DNA from: Hetaerina americana
Taxonomy: Eukaryota > Arthropoda > Insecta > Odonata > Calopterygidae
DNA: 64,000 nt
Direction of reading: 5' to 3'
NCBI GenBank assembly: GCA_022747635.1
Contig: JAKTNV010000260.1
Span: 186,001-250,000, forward strand
The notes under the pieces were generated by a model that did not search any database, was not told the DNA's origin, and saw only the letters and a program-made list of their open reading frames with translations. Below, piece by piece: positions 42,376 to 56,561 of the stretch (positions within the stretch are counted from its first letter, which is position 1; each line of letters begins with the position of its first letter). The position numbers and the translations under genes were made by a program.

Positions 42376-44205
42376 TATTTAAAGAAAACTGCTTGGCCAT
42401 TAACCTTGTCCCATCTCCTGCTAGCACTCCAGACAGCATAGAGAAAGCGGCTCAAGATTTTACAAGCACCTTAACCAAAATCATTCATCGCTCTTGCTAA
42501 CCTCCTTCTCCAGCCTCCATCGCTGGTGCCACACTACCTCTGGATATATTGCACTTCATTTCACTTAGAAACAAGGCCAGAGCCCTCTGGCAATGCACTC
42601 ATCTCCGCCAAGATAAAATCGGCTTCTGTGCACTTCGAAACCTTGTAACATCCAAAACTAGAACACATTGGGAAAAACTTTGGCATGAGAAAATAAGTTC
42701 ACTCTCACATAAGGCCAATTCGGTATGGACCCTAGCCCACTGTCTGCGAAGGAAAAAGGTACCCACCCCGCCAATGCCACATAATGGGAGAGCACTATAC
42801 AATGACTGCTACAAAGCAAATACCTCTGCCGACTCCTTCGAATGCATTTTTAAAAACAATAATACATCCTTGTTGGATTCAGAAGCGTTGATCAGCATCT
42901 CTGGCCTGTCACTTTGCCCATTCCAAATATTCCTGGAAATTACTCCTCAAGAACTTTACTCCATTATGTCCCACTCCAAAACCAAGTCATCACCGGGACC
43001 CGATCAAATCTCCTACCTTCATCTGAAAAATTTTCCTAAATCTTTAATCAAACACCCACACTCTATCCTCAACGCCTGTCTTTCCCAATCGTACTTCCCA
43101 AATGCATTGAAAACAGCTAAGATAATACTCCTTCCAAAACCTGATAAAAATCCTTCTTATATCCTGAGCTATAGACCCAGTGGCCTGCTCCCCTGCATGG
43201 GCAAACTTCTAGAAAAATGCATCTTAAACAGACTACAAGAAGAAATCATGGCCCTAGACTTGATCAGACCTGAGCAAACTGGCTTCCGCCGTCGCCATTC
43301 CATGACTCAGCAAATAACAAGATTGGTTGAACAGATCAGTTTCGGCTTCAACATCCACAAGCACACCCAAGTAGTCTTCTTTGATCTCCAAAGAGCTTTT
43401 GACAAGTTCTGGCGAACTGGTTTAATACATAAACTGCTTAAAACCGACATATCAGTATTCCTAAATAAGACCATCCCCTCCTTTCTTTCAAACCGCACAT
43501 TCTTTTTAGCCCTTAACAATGCCAAATCAACTACCCGGTCCATATCCGCAGGCTTTCCTCAAGGATCAATTTTGTCACTCGTCCTATTCAACCTCTACAA
43601 TAACAACCTCCCCTCCGACCCAAAACCTACCTCTATGCGGATGACTCAGCTATAGCATCAACTTCCTTTGACCCAAATCATGCCGCAAAAAATGTCCAAG
43701 AACACCTTAAGAGCATAGCAGAGTGGATGACCGATTGGAAACTAACCATTAACACCACAAAATGTGTAAACGTAAACTACGCTAGAAAATGGAAGAATCC
43801 TCACATCACTGCTATCCACTATGGCAGGGAAATAATCCCCCAGGCATCATCAGCTAAATTTCTTGGTGTACAAATGGACAGTAAACTCACTTGTCAAGCA
43901 CACACTCAACAAGGCCAATTCAGCCGCTTTCTTATTCTATCCCCTCATAAAACACACCAGTCCCCTCCGTCTTCTCACCAAGGTACTGTTATTTAAATCT
44001 ATGATACGACCTATCTGAAGGCTACCCAGCCTGGGGTTCAATAGCCGCAACCAAATTGAATAAATTGACACGCTTCCAAAATAATACTCTACGAACCCTT
44101 GCCAACGACGCCTGGTTTGTAAGAAACTCAGATATTCACATGGATCTAAAAATACCGGACCTTCCAACATATAGTATCTAAGCGACCTAGCCACGTCATT
44201 TCAAC

Positions 44206-44924
44206 AAGCAATAGGAAATACTGGTAACCCATTATTAGAACCTTTATGGGATTACCCTGATAATCCCCATTTCAGATACAATTGTGCTAAAGCAAGCTTA
44301 AATGGGCTGTCATAATCTCCAAATATAATACTGTCACAAACTGCACTAAAATATACTCACTAGCTCAACTTCCTCCATGAACCACTTATATCCTATGACC
44401 ATTGATCATCATAGCTGGATATTGGTATAAGATGCACCTAACGGCGCAGTCCATAAGCATCGATTGGTCGGTCGGTAGCAGGACCCCCATTCTTCTTTTG
44501 CATCAACAACGCACCAATGAAAAAACGTGGAAAAAGTGAAAGAAATTGTGTTTACAATTTAATCAGCATAATCAATATATTCAGAGTGAAAACGATTGAG
44601 AATGTATGGCAATTTGCAATTGGCACATTCTAATTAAATTATTTTTATATAGAATGTTTTGTGTATTAAAAGCGAGAGAAACAGCAACTCTTCTTCATAA
44701 TTTTTGAAATTTGAATTACAAACAAAGCGGCAAATGAAAGTTGCTCAGGATCAGTCACACGCAAATGAAGTCATCGACGATTTAGAATTATTAATTCCTG
44801 TTGAAAAACAGGATGACGAAACAACATGGGGATTAAAATGAAATGACGTAGAAACTTAAGGCATGATTTACGAATTCTTTCAACCATATTTTTAAAACAC
44901 ACGAAAATCTCCTCCCGTTCATAA
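44206..44924. other. LINE A 3' remainder and AT-rich DNA (unit 2)
   Basis: Counterpart of 4,481-5,199, with only one or two substitutions seen. No gene. Confidence 0.4.
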
Positions 44925-46062
44925 AAACACATGTCTGTTCTTAGCGGCTGTGACATGCTTGGAAATGGCATCTCACTTCTTTTCCAAACTTTTTGCTTGT
45001 TCCATCCCTTTTGGCACAACAAACTGCACACATCCTACAAAGCTCTTCCTTCTTCTCTGTAGGTGGAATATACTTGGGAAATTGTAACTTACATAGAGGA
45101 TCAAGGATTTGGTTCTACTGAAGGCCTTCTACCCTCACATGTTATATCATATGCAATGTACCCTTCAATTACATCTTCCATTAGTTTGATTCTAAATTCT
45201 GAACTTACCCTTTGGTCCACCACCCTTTCTCTGCAACAGAAATCCATTCCATGTGCCCTGGTCCAACAAGTGAAAAATGTTTTAAATATTTATTGCCCCC
45301 CTTTTTTCATAATGGGGAAATTTGTCAGGTGCTGATCTTCCCTTTTTACTCCACCTATTGTATTATTGTACACAACAGCAACTTTTGGCTTTTATAGCAC
45401 CATATCCTTTTCATTTATATTCCACAAATTCCGTATTATGTACTGTAAAGGTACAGAGACTTGACGGCCTTCTCATCTTCCCAATTCATAGCAATCACTT
45501 TGCCTTGCTGGAGGGCAGTCAATTCCTCCTTTTTCAACTTCTTTAGTCTATACGTCATCTAGTACTTCCTTCCTTTTAATTCTCAATGTCCCATGTCTAT
45601 CTATTCCTTTCATAGCCAATAAATCAGCCAGCTCTGAGGAGGTGTAATAGTTGTCTGCAGTCAGGACATAATCTTTGACCTAGCAGAGGTTTCATTACTG
45701 CTAGCACAATCTAAGGATGTATTAGGAAGATTGGTATATTCCACGTTCAATACTGACCATTTCCTGTGTACCATAAACACAGTAATCAATGTTGGAAGGT
45801 CGGTTTATGGGTGAAGGTAGAGTTCACCCAGTACTTAGCTCTATACAGTCTGTGAAATTCACACATCAGGGTATTAAGGGGAGCCAGTTACTTTCACTGT
45901 GGCAGATAAGGTTTACCAGGAAGATTGGTACCAGAAAAAATCACATAGCTTGAGTGGAGCATCAGGTGCCCTGAGTTCCTTGCCTGGGGTTTGAACTCAG
46001 GACCCTCAGGTCAATAGTCCAATGCCCTACCTCCCTGGACTATCAAAACCCACCTTTTTCCT
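44925..46062 (-). pseudogene. piggyBac transposase remnant, 3' part only (unit 2)
   Basis: Keeps the DNYYTSSELADLL and cysteine-rich C-terminal blocks. The LHFSDN and QYVSLKGARFG parts are gone because unit 2 lacks the equivalent of 6,341-7,290. Confidence 0.8.
45795..46053 (-). repeat. tRNA-derived SINE in piggyBac (unit 2)
   Basis: Counterpart of 6,070-6,328 with about 3-4 percent divergence. The head lies next to an AAT-rich filler (46,066-46,103) that marks the deletion. Confidence 0.6.
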
Positions 46063-46093
46063 GTAGAACAAATAATAAATAATAATAAATAAA

Positions 46094-46903
46094 TAATAAT
46101 GAGACTTCTCATTGTCTTAAACTGTTCCCATATTTCATAGAAATCTGTTTTGATTGATTCTGAATATTTTATGAAAATAAAGCCTATAAAAATAAATAAA
46201 ATATACTCAATGAATCTGTATGGAATCAGTCATTATTAATTAGCTTTGAAATCGCGTGCATTTAAAACAATTGACTTTTATATGTCATGCTTATATTCTA
46301 AAATAAATGGCATTTCTAAGCCAATAGATGCCAATCAAATATAATGAAGATGAAGAAATGAATTCATTTTACAAACACTGTAATTAAAAAGGAGTGCTTC
46401 ATTAAATGGAATTTGTGGCACCCAATTGGGTAATTGCAAAATGGCTATGGAAATAACTTAAGAAGCCCTATCTTCTACCGAGCGTGTATTAAATACAGTT
46501 TATTTTATGTTTAATTTTTCAATATTGAATCTTTCAATAAATTGTATTTTAAAAATCCACTTTGAATAATTTGGTCTCAATGTATTGGTTGATCATGGAA
46601 TATATTATTAAGTATTATTTTCAATTTATATTGACACTGTTTACAGCTGTAGGTTGGCACTTGATTCCTGTTCAATTCCATCCAAAACATAGACCATACT
46701 TACTTCAAAAAGGAGCATTAACATATATATTTTCTACGCTTAGATGGATACTCCAGTCAATTCAAGCAGAGTTTATGATCAGAACAAATTAAAAGACAAC
46801 TATCTCAGCAGCTGGTAATCTTGTCGTGAATGTAATTAGGTGTTTTCCAGAATTTAAAAGGTATATGTTTCATAAAAGATCTCACCAGTCCATTCTTTCC
46901 ATG
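46094..46903 (+). repeat. Old direct repeat, copy A, truncated (unit 2)
   Basis: Counterpart of 7,291-8,100; the first 100 bases are missing through the unit 2 deletion. Confidence 0.75.
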
Positions 46904-46999
46904 TGTGGCGTAAATAGGAAGATTTAATATTTTAAACAACAGAGCTTATTATATTTCAACGAAATTCTAGATGGTAACTTTGCAAAACTTTATATCTAT

Positions 47000-47569
47000 T
47001 GTCGCAAGTATGCGACATGGTACTCCTTCCCTGGCTCCTCCGAATGTCCCACGTGACCAAAGACAATGTTTCAAAAGTATTCCTCCCCTGACTCCTAAAT
47101 TGGGTATAAAAGCCCTGGTCGCCGGGCAAAAAGCAGTCAGTTGGTTATCTGGCGGTGACCGGTAGGGCACGATGATTCAGCTATGTTGGGCTTGTCGCGA
47201 CAGTGTGTCCTATTCCTGACTAAACTTCGGACGAGGGCTCTGCCTAGGTTACGTTCGTTTAACCTCGTCCACCCTGCAATACTCCCTTCCTTTCCGACGG
47301 ACGAGGGCTCTGCCTAGGTTATGTGTTTCGTGACCGCGTCCACCCAGCATTTATCCTGTCCCTGGGAATTTTCTGCCATTTTAATTCTGTCCGCACTTGC
47401 GTTGGTTTACCGAGGGTCTAGCCATCCATAATTTGCTTATACTTATATGTAAATGGTGCATTATGACTGATGTTGGGTAATATACGGCTGCTTTGGTAAT
47501 ACTCGGTGTAGTTACTCTGACCTTCCCCGATACCCTTTGTGTCGCACCATAGAAACCCCCCTCGCGACA
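47000..47569 (+). repeat. Gypsy-type LTR (unit 2)
   Basis: Counterpart of 8,197-8,714 with the same TGTCGC...GCGACA termini and TATA/initiator pair. It is 52 bp longer because of an insert near 47,455-47,508, and about 5 percent diverged. The primer site follows at 47,573-47,589. Confidence 0.65.
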
Positions 47570-47572
47570 TAT

Positions 47573-47589
47573 TGGTGTCAGGTGAGGGG
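47573..47589 (+). other. Primer-binding site, tRNA-Leu type (unit 2)
   Basis: Identical to 8,718-8,734. The following 300 bases (47,590-47,895) are the presumed leader and hold no gene. Confidence 0.6.
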
Positions 47590-47895
47590 TTGCACGGTTG
47601 GACTAGTGATTTATTCAGTGTATGCGACAGTGTCTCATAGATTATCATGTCCCCGTGTACCTCTTTAAATCGGAAGTTCCGTATTTTCTCGGACAGGTGG
47701 GATATTCTAATCTGTGCTGAGCTAACGAATTATTATTTTAAGACACGTGCTATTACCTCATCGCGATTCTCTGCACACAATTAAACTGAGGATCACTTCA
47801 TCAGGAACCATCAATTAGCCCGAGAAGGGCCCACCATGGGTATCGGATACACTCGGAGCATGAAAAAATAAATTAATTAAGCTTTAGTTTGTCAG

Positions 47896-48540
47896 TCAGA
47901 CAAGGGGTTGTAAGGATTGCTGGGTGAATTGGAGATTCAGTGGGACAGATATGGGATGAGAAACAAAATTAATAAAACCAAGTTTATGCAATTTTCTAGA
48001 AAGAATAAAGCTAAGCTAAACATTAAAATGGGAGGGCAAACACTTATGCAGGTAGAACAGTTGGCGTATCTCTGAATCATTTTGGACCAACACGGTCAAA
48101 GTAGTAGGGACGTATGGAGAAGAATTACGCTAGGCGCAGAGGCTTTCATAAGGAGGAGAGAGTTGATTAATGGGACGTTGAGTAAGGATATTAAAAAAAG
48201 ACTCGTGAAACTTTTGATATGGTGCAGAGTTATATAAGTTGCGGAAATGTGGTCATTGAAGCATGAGGATAGTCGTGGACTGGAGGCTTTTGACATGTGG
48301 GTGTGGAGAAAATGGAGAAGGTGAAATGGACCGAGAAGAAAACCAATGAGAAAGTACTTGGTATGGTGGGTGAAGAGAGGGGTTGGTTGGGAGAAATCCT
48401 AATGAGGCAGTAAAAACGGATGAAGGGCATATTGACCGACAGGGGACTGTTCAAGATGGTAATAGAGGGGAGAATGTTGGGCAAGCAAGAAAAGGGAAGG
48501 AACAGGATAGGGATGTTTCATTTAAGGATTCAAGTTCCTT
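47896..48540 (+). pseudogene. RTE-like LINE RT C-terminal remnant (unit 2)
   Basis: Counterpart of 9,041-9,680 with the same stops and small indels near 48,238. Confidence 0.75.
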
Positions 48541-48839
48541 CTAGATTATTATTATTAGGAGTTAATTTCATTATTTCCTTGAAAATTGTATCTTAGCACA
48601 ACAGTCTGATTGACCTAATTTCTCTTAAATTTTTAGTAGTTCTAAGGTTAATTTGTCCATAAAGACATTGCCTCATTTTGTTTCTAATAATAATTTCAAT
48701 GCCCATATTTTCATGAAGAATTTCTAGTCTTTGAGCTATTTTTGGTATCATCATGATTACTGATTTGCCCAGTAAAATTAAACCTACATATGTTTTATAT
48801 CCTTATTATGCTTTTTGTGTGCAAAAATGTCAAAATCTA

Positions 48840-49320
48840 GAAGATGCAAAGGTACGACTCAGAGCCACTCAAAGACAGGCTAAGCAGGCAGGTTTCATAT
48901 TAATCATTTAGGTTTAAATACTAACAAAACTCAGCATATTGTATGCAGTTATAGTATATAAAAATGTACTGATGTTGAAAATTCTAAAATACTAGGAATT
49001 AATATAGATAGGAAACTTAACAGGGAGACTCACATCAGTCAGATCTGTAATGAACTGATTAAAGCTCAAATTTCTCATTTCAAATGAGTATCGTTTAACA
49101 CTTGGCCATGTCCTCTTTCCATGTCATTTGAATTACAGTGATGAGTTATGGGGTCATTTCCCAAAACATATCATACGAATCTTGCTACTACACAAGAGAG
49201 ATTTTTGCTCCCTTGCTAATACACCGCAACGTGATTTCTGCAGACCATTTTTAATTAGCTGTGGAGTCATGATTGTACACAATGAGGGGTAGAGCAAGTC
49301 TAAATAATACTATTTTCTGT
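48840..49320 (+). pseudogene. Second LINE RT remnant (unit 2)
   Basis: Counterpart of 9,980-10,460, nearly identical. Confidence 0.65.
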
Positions 49321-49603
49321 GGAATTTCATCAACTTACAGCGCATTTCATATTGTGGACATTCAAATGTAAAACTATCTGTTTTTTTACACTGTTTTTGT
49401 AACACTCATTGTTTATTGAGAGATGAGTAAGGTGGAAATGAAATCCTTTGAGTTTGGTGAATTCATCAAAATAAATCCAAGAACGCCACATTAAAACTGC
49501 TAATTCTTCAAGGAAATTTGGCAGAATTATGATGGGTGTCATTTTATTATGTTTGCACATTTTGGTTTACTAAATTCTCCATAATCAAAGGACAATAGAT
49601 GCA

Positions 49604-50509
49604 TGATCGTTCATCATACTTAATGAGAATTTAACAGTTTAAATGAGCGTGCCATTATATTGGTGATGTTAAACATTTTTTAATTATTGAACACAAACAC
49701 TCAAATTCAAGGAGACTTCTTATTGTCTTACATTGCTCCAATATTTAATTAAATTTTGTTTCCATTGATTCTGAATTTGTATAAAAATAAAGCCCGTCTA
49801 AATGCATAGTGTACTCAATTAAACTGCATATAATCAACCATTATCGGTTTGCTGTGAAAGTGAGTACATTAAATGCATTTGAAATATAAAGGTCACACTT
49901 GTATCCTTAAATAATGGCATTTTCAAGAATAAAAGCAATGCCAATCGAACAGAATGTAGAAGAAGAAATGAATTTACGTCACAATCACCATAATTAAAAA
50001 GGAGTATTTCACAACAGCAAGGGATTTGTGGCGTGAATAGGTGTACTTGCGAATTGATTCAGCATATTAAATAAAATGGTCCCTCACTACAGTACACAAT
50101 AAAAATCTAATTTTGCGTTAACTACTTAAATATCGAATCTTCCTATTTATAACCATTGTATTTTAACAATCCATTTTGAATGATTTTGACTCAATGCATC
50201 GTTTGATCATTGCGCATGTGAAATAATACTATTTTCTAAACATTATTGACGATGTTTATAGCTGTCGTTTGACACTTGACTCCCGTTCAATTCTACCAAA
50301 AACATAGATCTTAACTACTTCAGAAAGGAACATTTACAAATATATTTTCTACAGAGAATGATACTGCAGTCAATTCAAGCAGAGCCCAAAGCAATTAAAA
50401 CATGACTATCTCAGCAGCAAGTATTATTGTTGTGTATGTAATTAGGTGTTCTCCAAATTTAAAAGGCATATATCTCACAAAAGATCTCACCCGTCCATTC
50501 TTTCCAAAA
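49604..50509 (+). repeat. Old direct repeat, copy B (unit 2)
   Basis: Counterpart of 10,745-11,650, with scattered substitutions. Confidence 0.75.
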
Positions 50510-50784
50510 TACATTCACTAAGATTAGCAACCTGAAACAGCATATCCTTGTTTATGCAAATGAGAAGCCATACCGTTAAGAGTTTGCTCCATGACATTCA
50601 GTTGGAAAGGAAAGCCTATGGTCTGTGAGTGTGTAAATAATGCTGTTTCCGAAGTACGCAATAATGTTTGTTTTGATTCGTTCATTTGGTGACACTGTTG
50701 CCGTGGCAACGGTAACAAACAAGTGAAGAATGAAATGTTTCGAATTAGATTGAGAATAAGATCTAATTTTAAAGAGAAATAAAG

Positions 50785-51195
50785 TATGCTCTATGGATAC
50801 TATATTTTCGTTTATTAGGTATAAAGATCAAATACTGAAAAGGAAAATCAAATTATTGGACATGTGCGGAGACATACAAACGTGTTACTTTCCTTTCTCC
50901 ACAAATATATATAAAGGTAATTGAAGAAGTTTTTCTTTCTTGCAAGCAAGAAAGTCATTTCATAATGTATCCGGGCTTCGTGTCGGTAATATAATAAATA
51001 AATGAATGAATAAATTAACCATACATGGGAAGGAGTGTATAAAATACATAAAATATGTAATTATATATAAGAATGCGAACCATTGCCTATTAGTGTACAC
51101 GCCTGGGCTATCTTTCCAGCAATGCAAGTTAATATCTTGTAGCTTCATTATGGTTCTTTTTCTTCTTAGTTTCCAAATTTCCGCGTGCTTTGATG
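50785..51195 (+). repeat. 410-bp inverted repeat, left arm (unit 2)
   Basis: Counterpart of 11,926-12,336. The hairpin follows at 51,213-51,254, unchanged. Confidence 0.8.
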
Positions 51196-51336
51196 GCACT
51201 GAAAGTGTTGACGCATCGATGTTGCTGACGACCCATCGTCAGGAACATCGATGCACCAACCCACAAGCTAGCGCAATATATTGCACATCCTCTTTAACTC
51301 TTCGCCAGAAAAACTGACTTTTTTGCTAAAACTTCC

Positions 51337-51634
51337 ATGGATTTCATTCACATTATTCGGAATGCTGAAGGCCAAATAGTCAACATGCTGGTGACCTTTG
51401 ATGTAATCTCCTTGTTCACAAATACGCCCATTGATGTCTCCACGCTACTCATCAAAAACCTCACCTCACAGGGATTAGCTAAGGATTAACCTGGACCTCG
51501 CAAATTCTGCCTCTGGAACTCATACTTCCTTTGGAATGATAAGCACATTGAACATGATGAATGTGCAGCCATGGGATCACCCCTCTCTTCCGTACTAATT
51601 AACATTTTCATTGAGATCTCGCAGCTGAAGGCAA
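51337..51634 (+). pseudogene. Penelope-like RT fragment (unit 2)
   Basis: Counterpart of 12,478-12,775 with the same in-frame stop. Confidence 0.8.
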
Positions 51635-51942
51635 TGGTCTTACCCAAAGAAACCAACCCGTGGTAATAGTTGGGGTTTTTGGATGCACCAACCACTGTGG
51701 TTGTTATTGGACCACTTTTTAAAACATTGAAAACTTCAATCCAATTTTGATAAATACGTCAATGCATAAAAAACATTTAAATAGTTAAAAACAAAATTAT
51801 TTAAAAAAAAGAAACGGAAACTCAAGTTGTCCGTTCAGGTCAGTTTCCCTTAAAAACCTGGAAACCTTACTTAAAAAGTTGGGGTCCTCCCCTAAATTAT
51901 TCCTTAAATTACCTCTTATTTTAAAAGAGGTATCTGGCCTTT

Positions 51943-52458
51943 TATAATTTATTCCCCGACTTCCACCACAGATAGCAATGCTGAGTCGGTTTTGAGTTTG
52001 ACCAGGGCTTGTCTTGCTGCTTTGCCAGCTTTTTCAATGCCTGGTATTCCCACATGACCAGCAGTCCATATAGAGGATACCTACTTCCCCTTTATCTGAC
52101 GGGACCACAGGGTATAATAGATCTCCTGAACCATCAGGTGCATTGATGACAAGTCCGATATGGATTATAGGGAGCTCAATGAGTGCGAACAGATGAGAGA
52201 AGAGCCATTACATTCTCTTAAGTCTTTTAGGGCCCTCTTGATAGCTGACAGTTTTGCTGTGAATATTCCTGCAAAACATTGTCAGTTATTTCCTCTGGAC
52301 TACATTGTAGTGAGAGACCACCACGTGGACACATGCGGATTCTAACTTTGGTCCTCTCCTTTTACTAAGGGTCATTGGCCCTCTCAATAAAGGATCATGG
52401 GCATCAATATAAATGCCAGAGGCAGCTGATGGACAGGGGCTTCTAGAGTAAATGAGCT
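51943..52458 (-). pseudogene. LINE RNase H remnant (unit 2)
   Basis: Counterpart of 13,085-13,600; one substitution was noticed, near 52,475 just outside it. Confidence 0.75.
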
Positions 52459-53654
52459 ACCGGGCACCAACCAGCTGATAGATGTTACATCACGTTAACC
52501 TGGTAGTAGTATTAATGGTTTATAGGGTACATCAAGGGCTAAGGTCATTTTGCACCACTGACAAGATGACTAAAATCTCAAATCTATTTTATTTAGGAAT
52601 TAATAAATAAGAATAAATGTACAAATAAATGTGGGGGGGAATGGCGAGAGGGGGATGGGGGGAGAGAGACCATAAAAGCAGTAATCAACCCCAAGTTCGG
52701 TGTGCTAGTCGTGTGGAATTCACACATGAACTGCACAGTTTGGAATCAGTGCCAAATGTATAGTTTAGGCAATGTTGGAATTCCTGGAGAAGGAATGAAC
52801 ATGTTTAAAACAGTAGAGCATATCTGATGTCACATCATTGAGCAAAGCATTTAAAATATTTACATTACTCAATTTGGTTTTGTTTTTTCTGTCGAATATC
52901 ATGTGTATCAATGTGGGTCAATTGCGACATGAGTACAACGTTTTTTATTGTGTTGTGACCACCTATTCAGCGTTGTAGAACATCTAATTTCGTTCTCAAT
53001 AGCATGACAGTATGCTAATTGACACGTAGACATGTGCCGTATTCGTAATAAATCCTATGTATTAGGGTGTATAAATAGTTCTAGAATATTTGAGTAATAA
53101 ATCTTTACTGAAGGTATCCTGAGAGAATTGCATTGTTTGCATCTGTCATGTTTTCGTGAAACGTATCATTTTTGCGCGTTAAAACTGTTGTTAATTTGAA
53201 ACAAGTGAATAACGGAAATAAGACGTGCGTGTGTGTTTCTAGCCTAATACTAACGAAGAACGACATAGGTTTCCGCGTAATTGTGCCAAAAGCATGCGTT
53301 TTGATATGTTCGTCTTTTGATTTGTCTATGTCATGTAGACCGATGTTTAACGAATCTCTTAGTTTCAAAACTAAGGGTAAATATAGCTTCGTGAAGCTGT
53401 TGAATTCCTTAATGTTAAACTCCCGTCATCAACTTGTCACTTCGGTAATATTCTTGGGTATTTATCAATGTACTTACCCGAAAAAGTACTTAATTAGTAC
53501 TTGTAGTATTCACTTTTCAGGTTTAAGCTAAGATTCCGTTCTCTCTTCGTTATTTATCCAGTCGCCCCATTTACTACTGTGATTATTCGCATTGCGGTAA
53601 ACTGTCCCCATATAATTGTTGTTATTATTATCCGTTCTGCAGTGATCCAAGTGT
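52459..53654. other. Inverted-repeat interior, no recognised gene (unit 2)
   Basis: Counterpart of 13,601-14,796 and essentially identical. Confidence 0.4.
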
Positions 53655-54066
53655 AATCAAAGCACGCGGAAATTTGGAAACAAAGAAGAAATCGAGCCAG
53701 AATGTAGCTACGAGGTATTAACTTGCATTGCTGGAAAGATAGCCTAGGCGTGTACACTAATAGGCAATGGTTCGCATTCTTAAATATAATTACATATTTT
53801 ACGTATTTTATATACTCCTTCTCATGAATGGTTATTTATTCATTCGCTTATTTATTAAATTATATTACCAAAACGAAGCCCAGATACATCATGAAATGAC
53901 TTTCTTGCTTGGAAGAAAGAAAAACATCTTCAATTGCCTTTTTATATATGTGTGGAGAAAGGAAAGTCAAACGTTTGTATGTCTCCGCACATGTCCAATA
54001 AATTGATTTTCCTTTTCAGTATTTGATCTTTATACCTAATAAACGAAAATATAGCATCCATAGCAC
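53655..54066 (-). repeat. 410-bp inverted repeat, right arm (unit 2)
   Basis: Counterpart of 14,797-15,208. Confidence 0.8.
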
Positions 54067-55407
54067 ATCTGCAATTGCCAGCATATATTTGTGGAGAAAG
54101 GAAAGTACCTTTGCTCTAAATCGCACCTTTGCATCTTTGTGCATTGTGTCCATAATGGACACTTCTTTCATTCAATCCCAACTCTTTTCTTTCCGTTTTC
54201 TGGCTTACTTAACAATCTGCCCATCAATCACAGTCTTCAATATTCTCAAGATAACTCAAAAGCAATGGACAATAATCGTCCCATGTTGCGAATATAAATT
54301 CATTAATGCCGTTGGCTCAACTTTAGAATTGTTGAAACTTAAATTTTCACATTGAGTAAAAACGGAATAAAAATCAGGTGCATTAAAATTTCCTGAATTA
54401 ACTCTTAAGTCTCATGTTTAGATTGTTTTGTTGGACGATTTTGACAAATGACTACTGCATATCAATTCGTTTGTCGATGCTATTTCAGGGATGCCATAAT
54501 GCCATGGCATCTGCAGCCAGTCACTGAAATGGCATCAATGATACCTTTAAAGAAATAACTTCCGATGTCATTTCACAGAGCCAAGGACAGTTTATGGCTA
54601 AAAATATTGGCCGATTTATAGTCAAGAAAAATTTTGATGCAGCACTATAATTTAGCTATTCTGCTCTTCGGAATAATAAATCTGTCCACTGTAGGGACAT
54701 CCCGAGTCTCGATCTAACAATACTGTCGTTCTGCCCCCTAATAGTTGTGGTAATTAAGTGTTCTACAGCTTTACCTGAAATTAATGTCAATTAGATTATC
54801 CTGTAATTGCTGCGTACTTTCCTGTGCCAACTAAACAAAGCGTTATGTTCCCAACTTCACAATCTTTGTGTAACTTGGCTCCGCCAAATATTTGATTGCC
54901 CTGTGAGTTTGTGAAAGTGCAAGTCTCCCCTGTTCACATAGATATCAGAGTACTTGAAGTACAAATGCTTGAAGTACAAATGATGGAATCCAAAATTAGA
55001 TCCGTTTTTTTGTTATTTAAAGGAAGACAATTTCCATGGCTTGGCGGCGTCTACCTGATTATCAAAAAAACACTTCAAGAAATTGTCACACATGAATTCT
55101 TGCTCCTATCAACGGTGTTGACGTACAAGTTGGGTTGCCAGTCGGCACCATGAAAGGAAATGCGCATACAGACGACACCGGTTTTTCCCGGGAAAGCATA
55201 TTTTGTTTGCCTTAAAACACCGAGATTAAGAATTTTCCCTTTGTTCTTTCCTGAGGAGTTTTATGCAGGGGGTGGTTACCAAAGAGGACCTTTGGAGGAA
55301 TTGGGAACCTTTGGGGATTCCTTTGTTTCCCTCCCCCAGCCGTACGTGCTTAAAAAGGATAAAGAAAATCATTTCATTTCAAGGAAAGCTTTCATCCATT
55401 TTCTCCC
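54067..55407. other. No recognisable gene (unit 2)
   Basis: Counterpart of 15,209-16,549. Confidence 0.4.
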
Positions 55408-56393
55408 CTCATCCAACTTTGTAATCATCTCATCCGTGATCCATGGTTTCCTAGTCCTTTAAGCGTTAACGATTCCAATAGTGCCTTTTGCGGCTTTCAA
55501 TAACCCTTTCATGATAGTTTCCCATTTTTCTTCGATAGTACTTAGCCTATACTATCCTCCATGATTTCCTCTACCGCCTGTTGTTACTCCTTCCTTTTCA
55601 AACCATTTACTGCTTCTACATTCCATTTTCTAACTTGCCGCCCCTGCCTTATGTTTTTGAAACGCGCGCTACATTTCATAACAACTAAATTGTAGTCAAA
55701 GTCCACATCCGCCCCCGGGTAGCTGTGCGAATTAACACACTGTTCCTAAACCTGTGTCTTACCAGGATATAATCTAGCTGATAACTTTCTGAGGCACCTG
55801 GCATTTTCCATGTATACCTTCATCTTTTGTGGTGTCTAAACCAAGTGTTGGTGATGACTATCCCCTGTCTCCTTCAGAACTCCAGTGGTTTCTCACCATG
55901 GTCATGCCTCGTGCCTAAACCGTAGTCCCCCACCTCATCACTATCTCTTCCTTCGCCTACCGTTGCATTCAAATCCGCCATCACTATCAAATGTTTCCCT
56001 GCAGGAACAGACGCGATTATGCCCTCTAACTGATCGTACATCCTATCGACATCTTCTTCCTTATGGTTGCTCGGTGGCATGTATACCTGAATAATAACCA
56101 AGTTCGTCGGTTCTGCTTTTATCTCTGCTAGTAATAATCTATCCGTTACTTGCTCTATGTTGACTATGCTTCTTCCTACCTCTTCATTTAATATTATGGC
56201 AACCCCTCATGGCATCTTGTCCCTGCCGCTGTATATTATTTTATAATTATCACTCCAGTAATCCCCGCTATCCTTCCATCTCACGTCACATAGACCTAAA
56301 ATATCAATTCTTCCATTTTCCATCTCTCTTAATATTCTCCAGTTTACCCATCATAATCATTGTCCTAACATTCCACGTTCCTCCTGGCATGGG
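55408..56393 (-). pseudogene. RTE-like LINE endonuclease remnant (unit 2)
   Basis: Counterpart of 16,550-17,535 with the same stops. Confidence 0.85.
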
Positions 56394-56561
56394 CTTGTGG
56401 AAGTATCATTCCCTCTCGAACACAAATTCGAAGGTTTTGGGTCTTTATATTAATCCAGTGTATTTTGAGGGGCGGAGGAAGTATGGAGACGTGTTCTAGT
56501 GTGTGCTATATGTCTACATGGCGAGATTAAACAGTGTGCTGTTATCAAATTTTTGCCTTCG

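Larger units (their letters stand above)
41311..44205 (+). pseudogene. LINE A ORF2, interrupted by mariner (unit 2)
   Basis: Counterpart of 2,341-4,480. The same internal endonuclease deletion is present. The mariner at 41,623-42,375 splits the region before the RT. The RT frame is 42,549-43,655 (368 codons) and here motif A reads FFDLQRAFDKFW with the catalytic Asp (43,383-43,385). YADD again lies in the next frame. Other breaks are shared with unit 1. Confidence 0.85.
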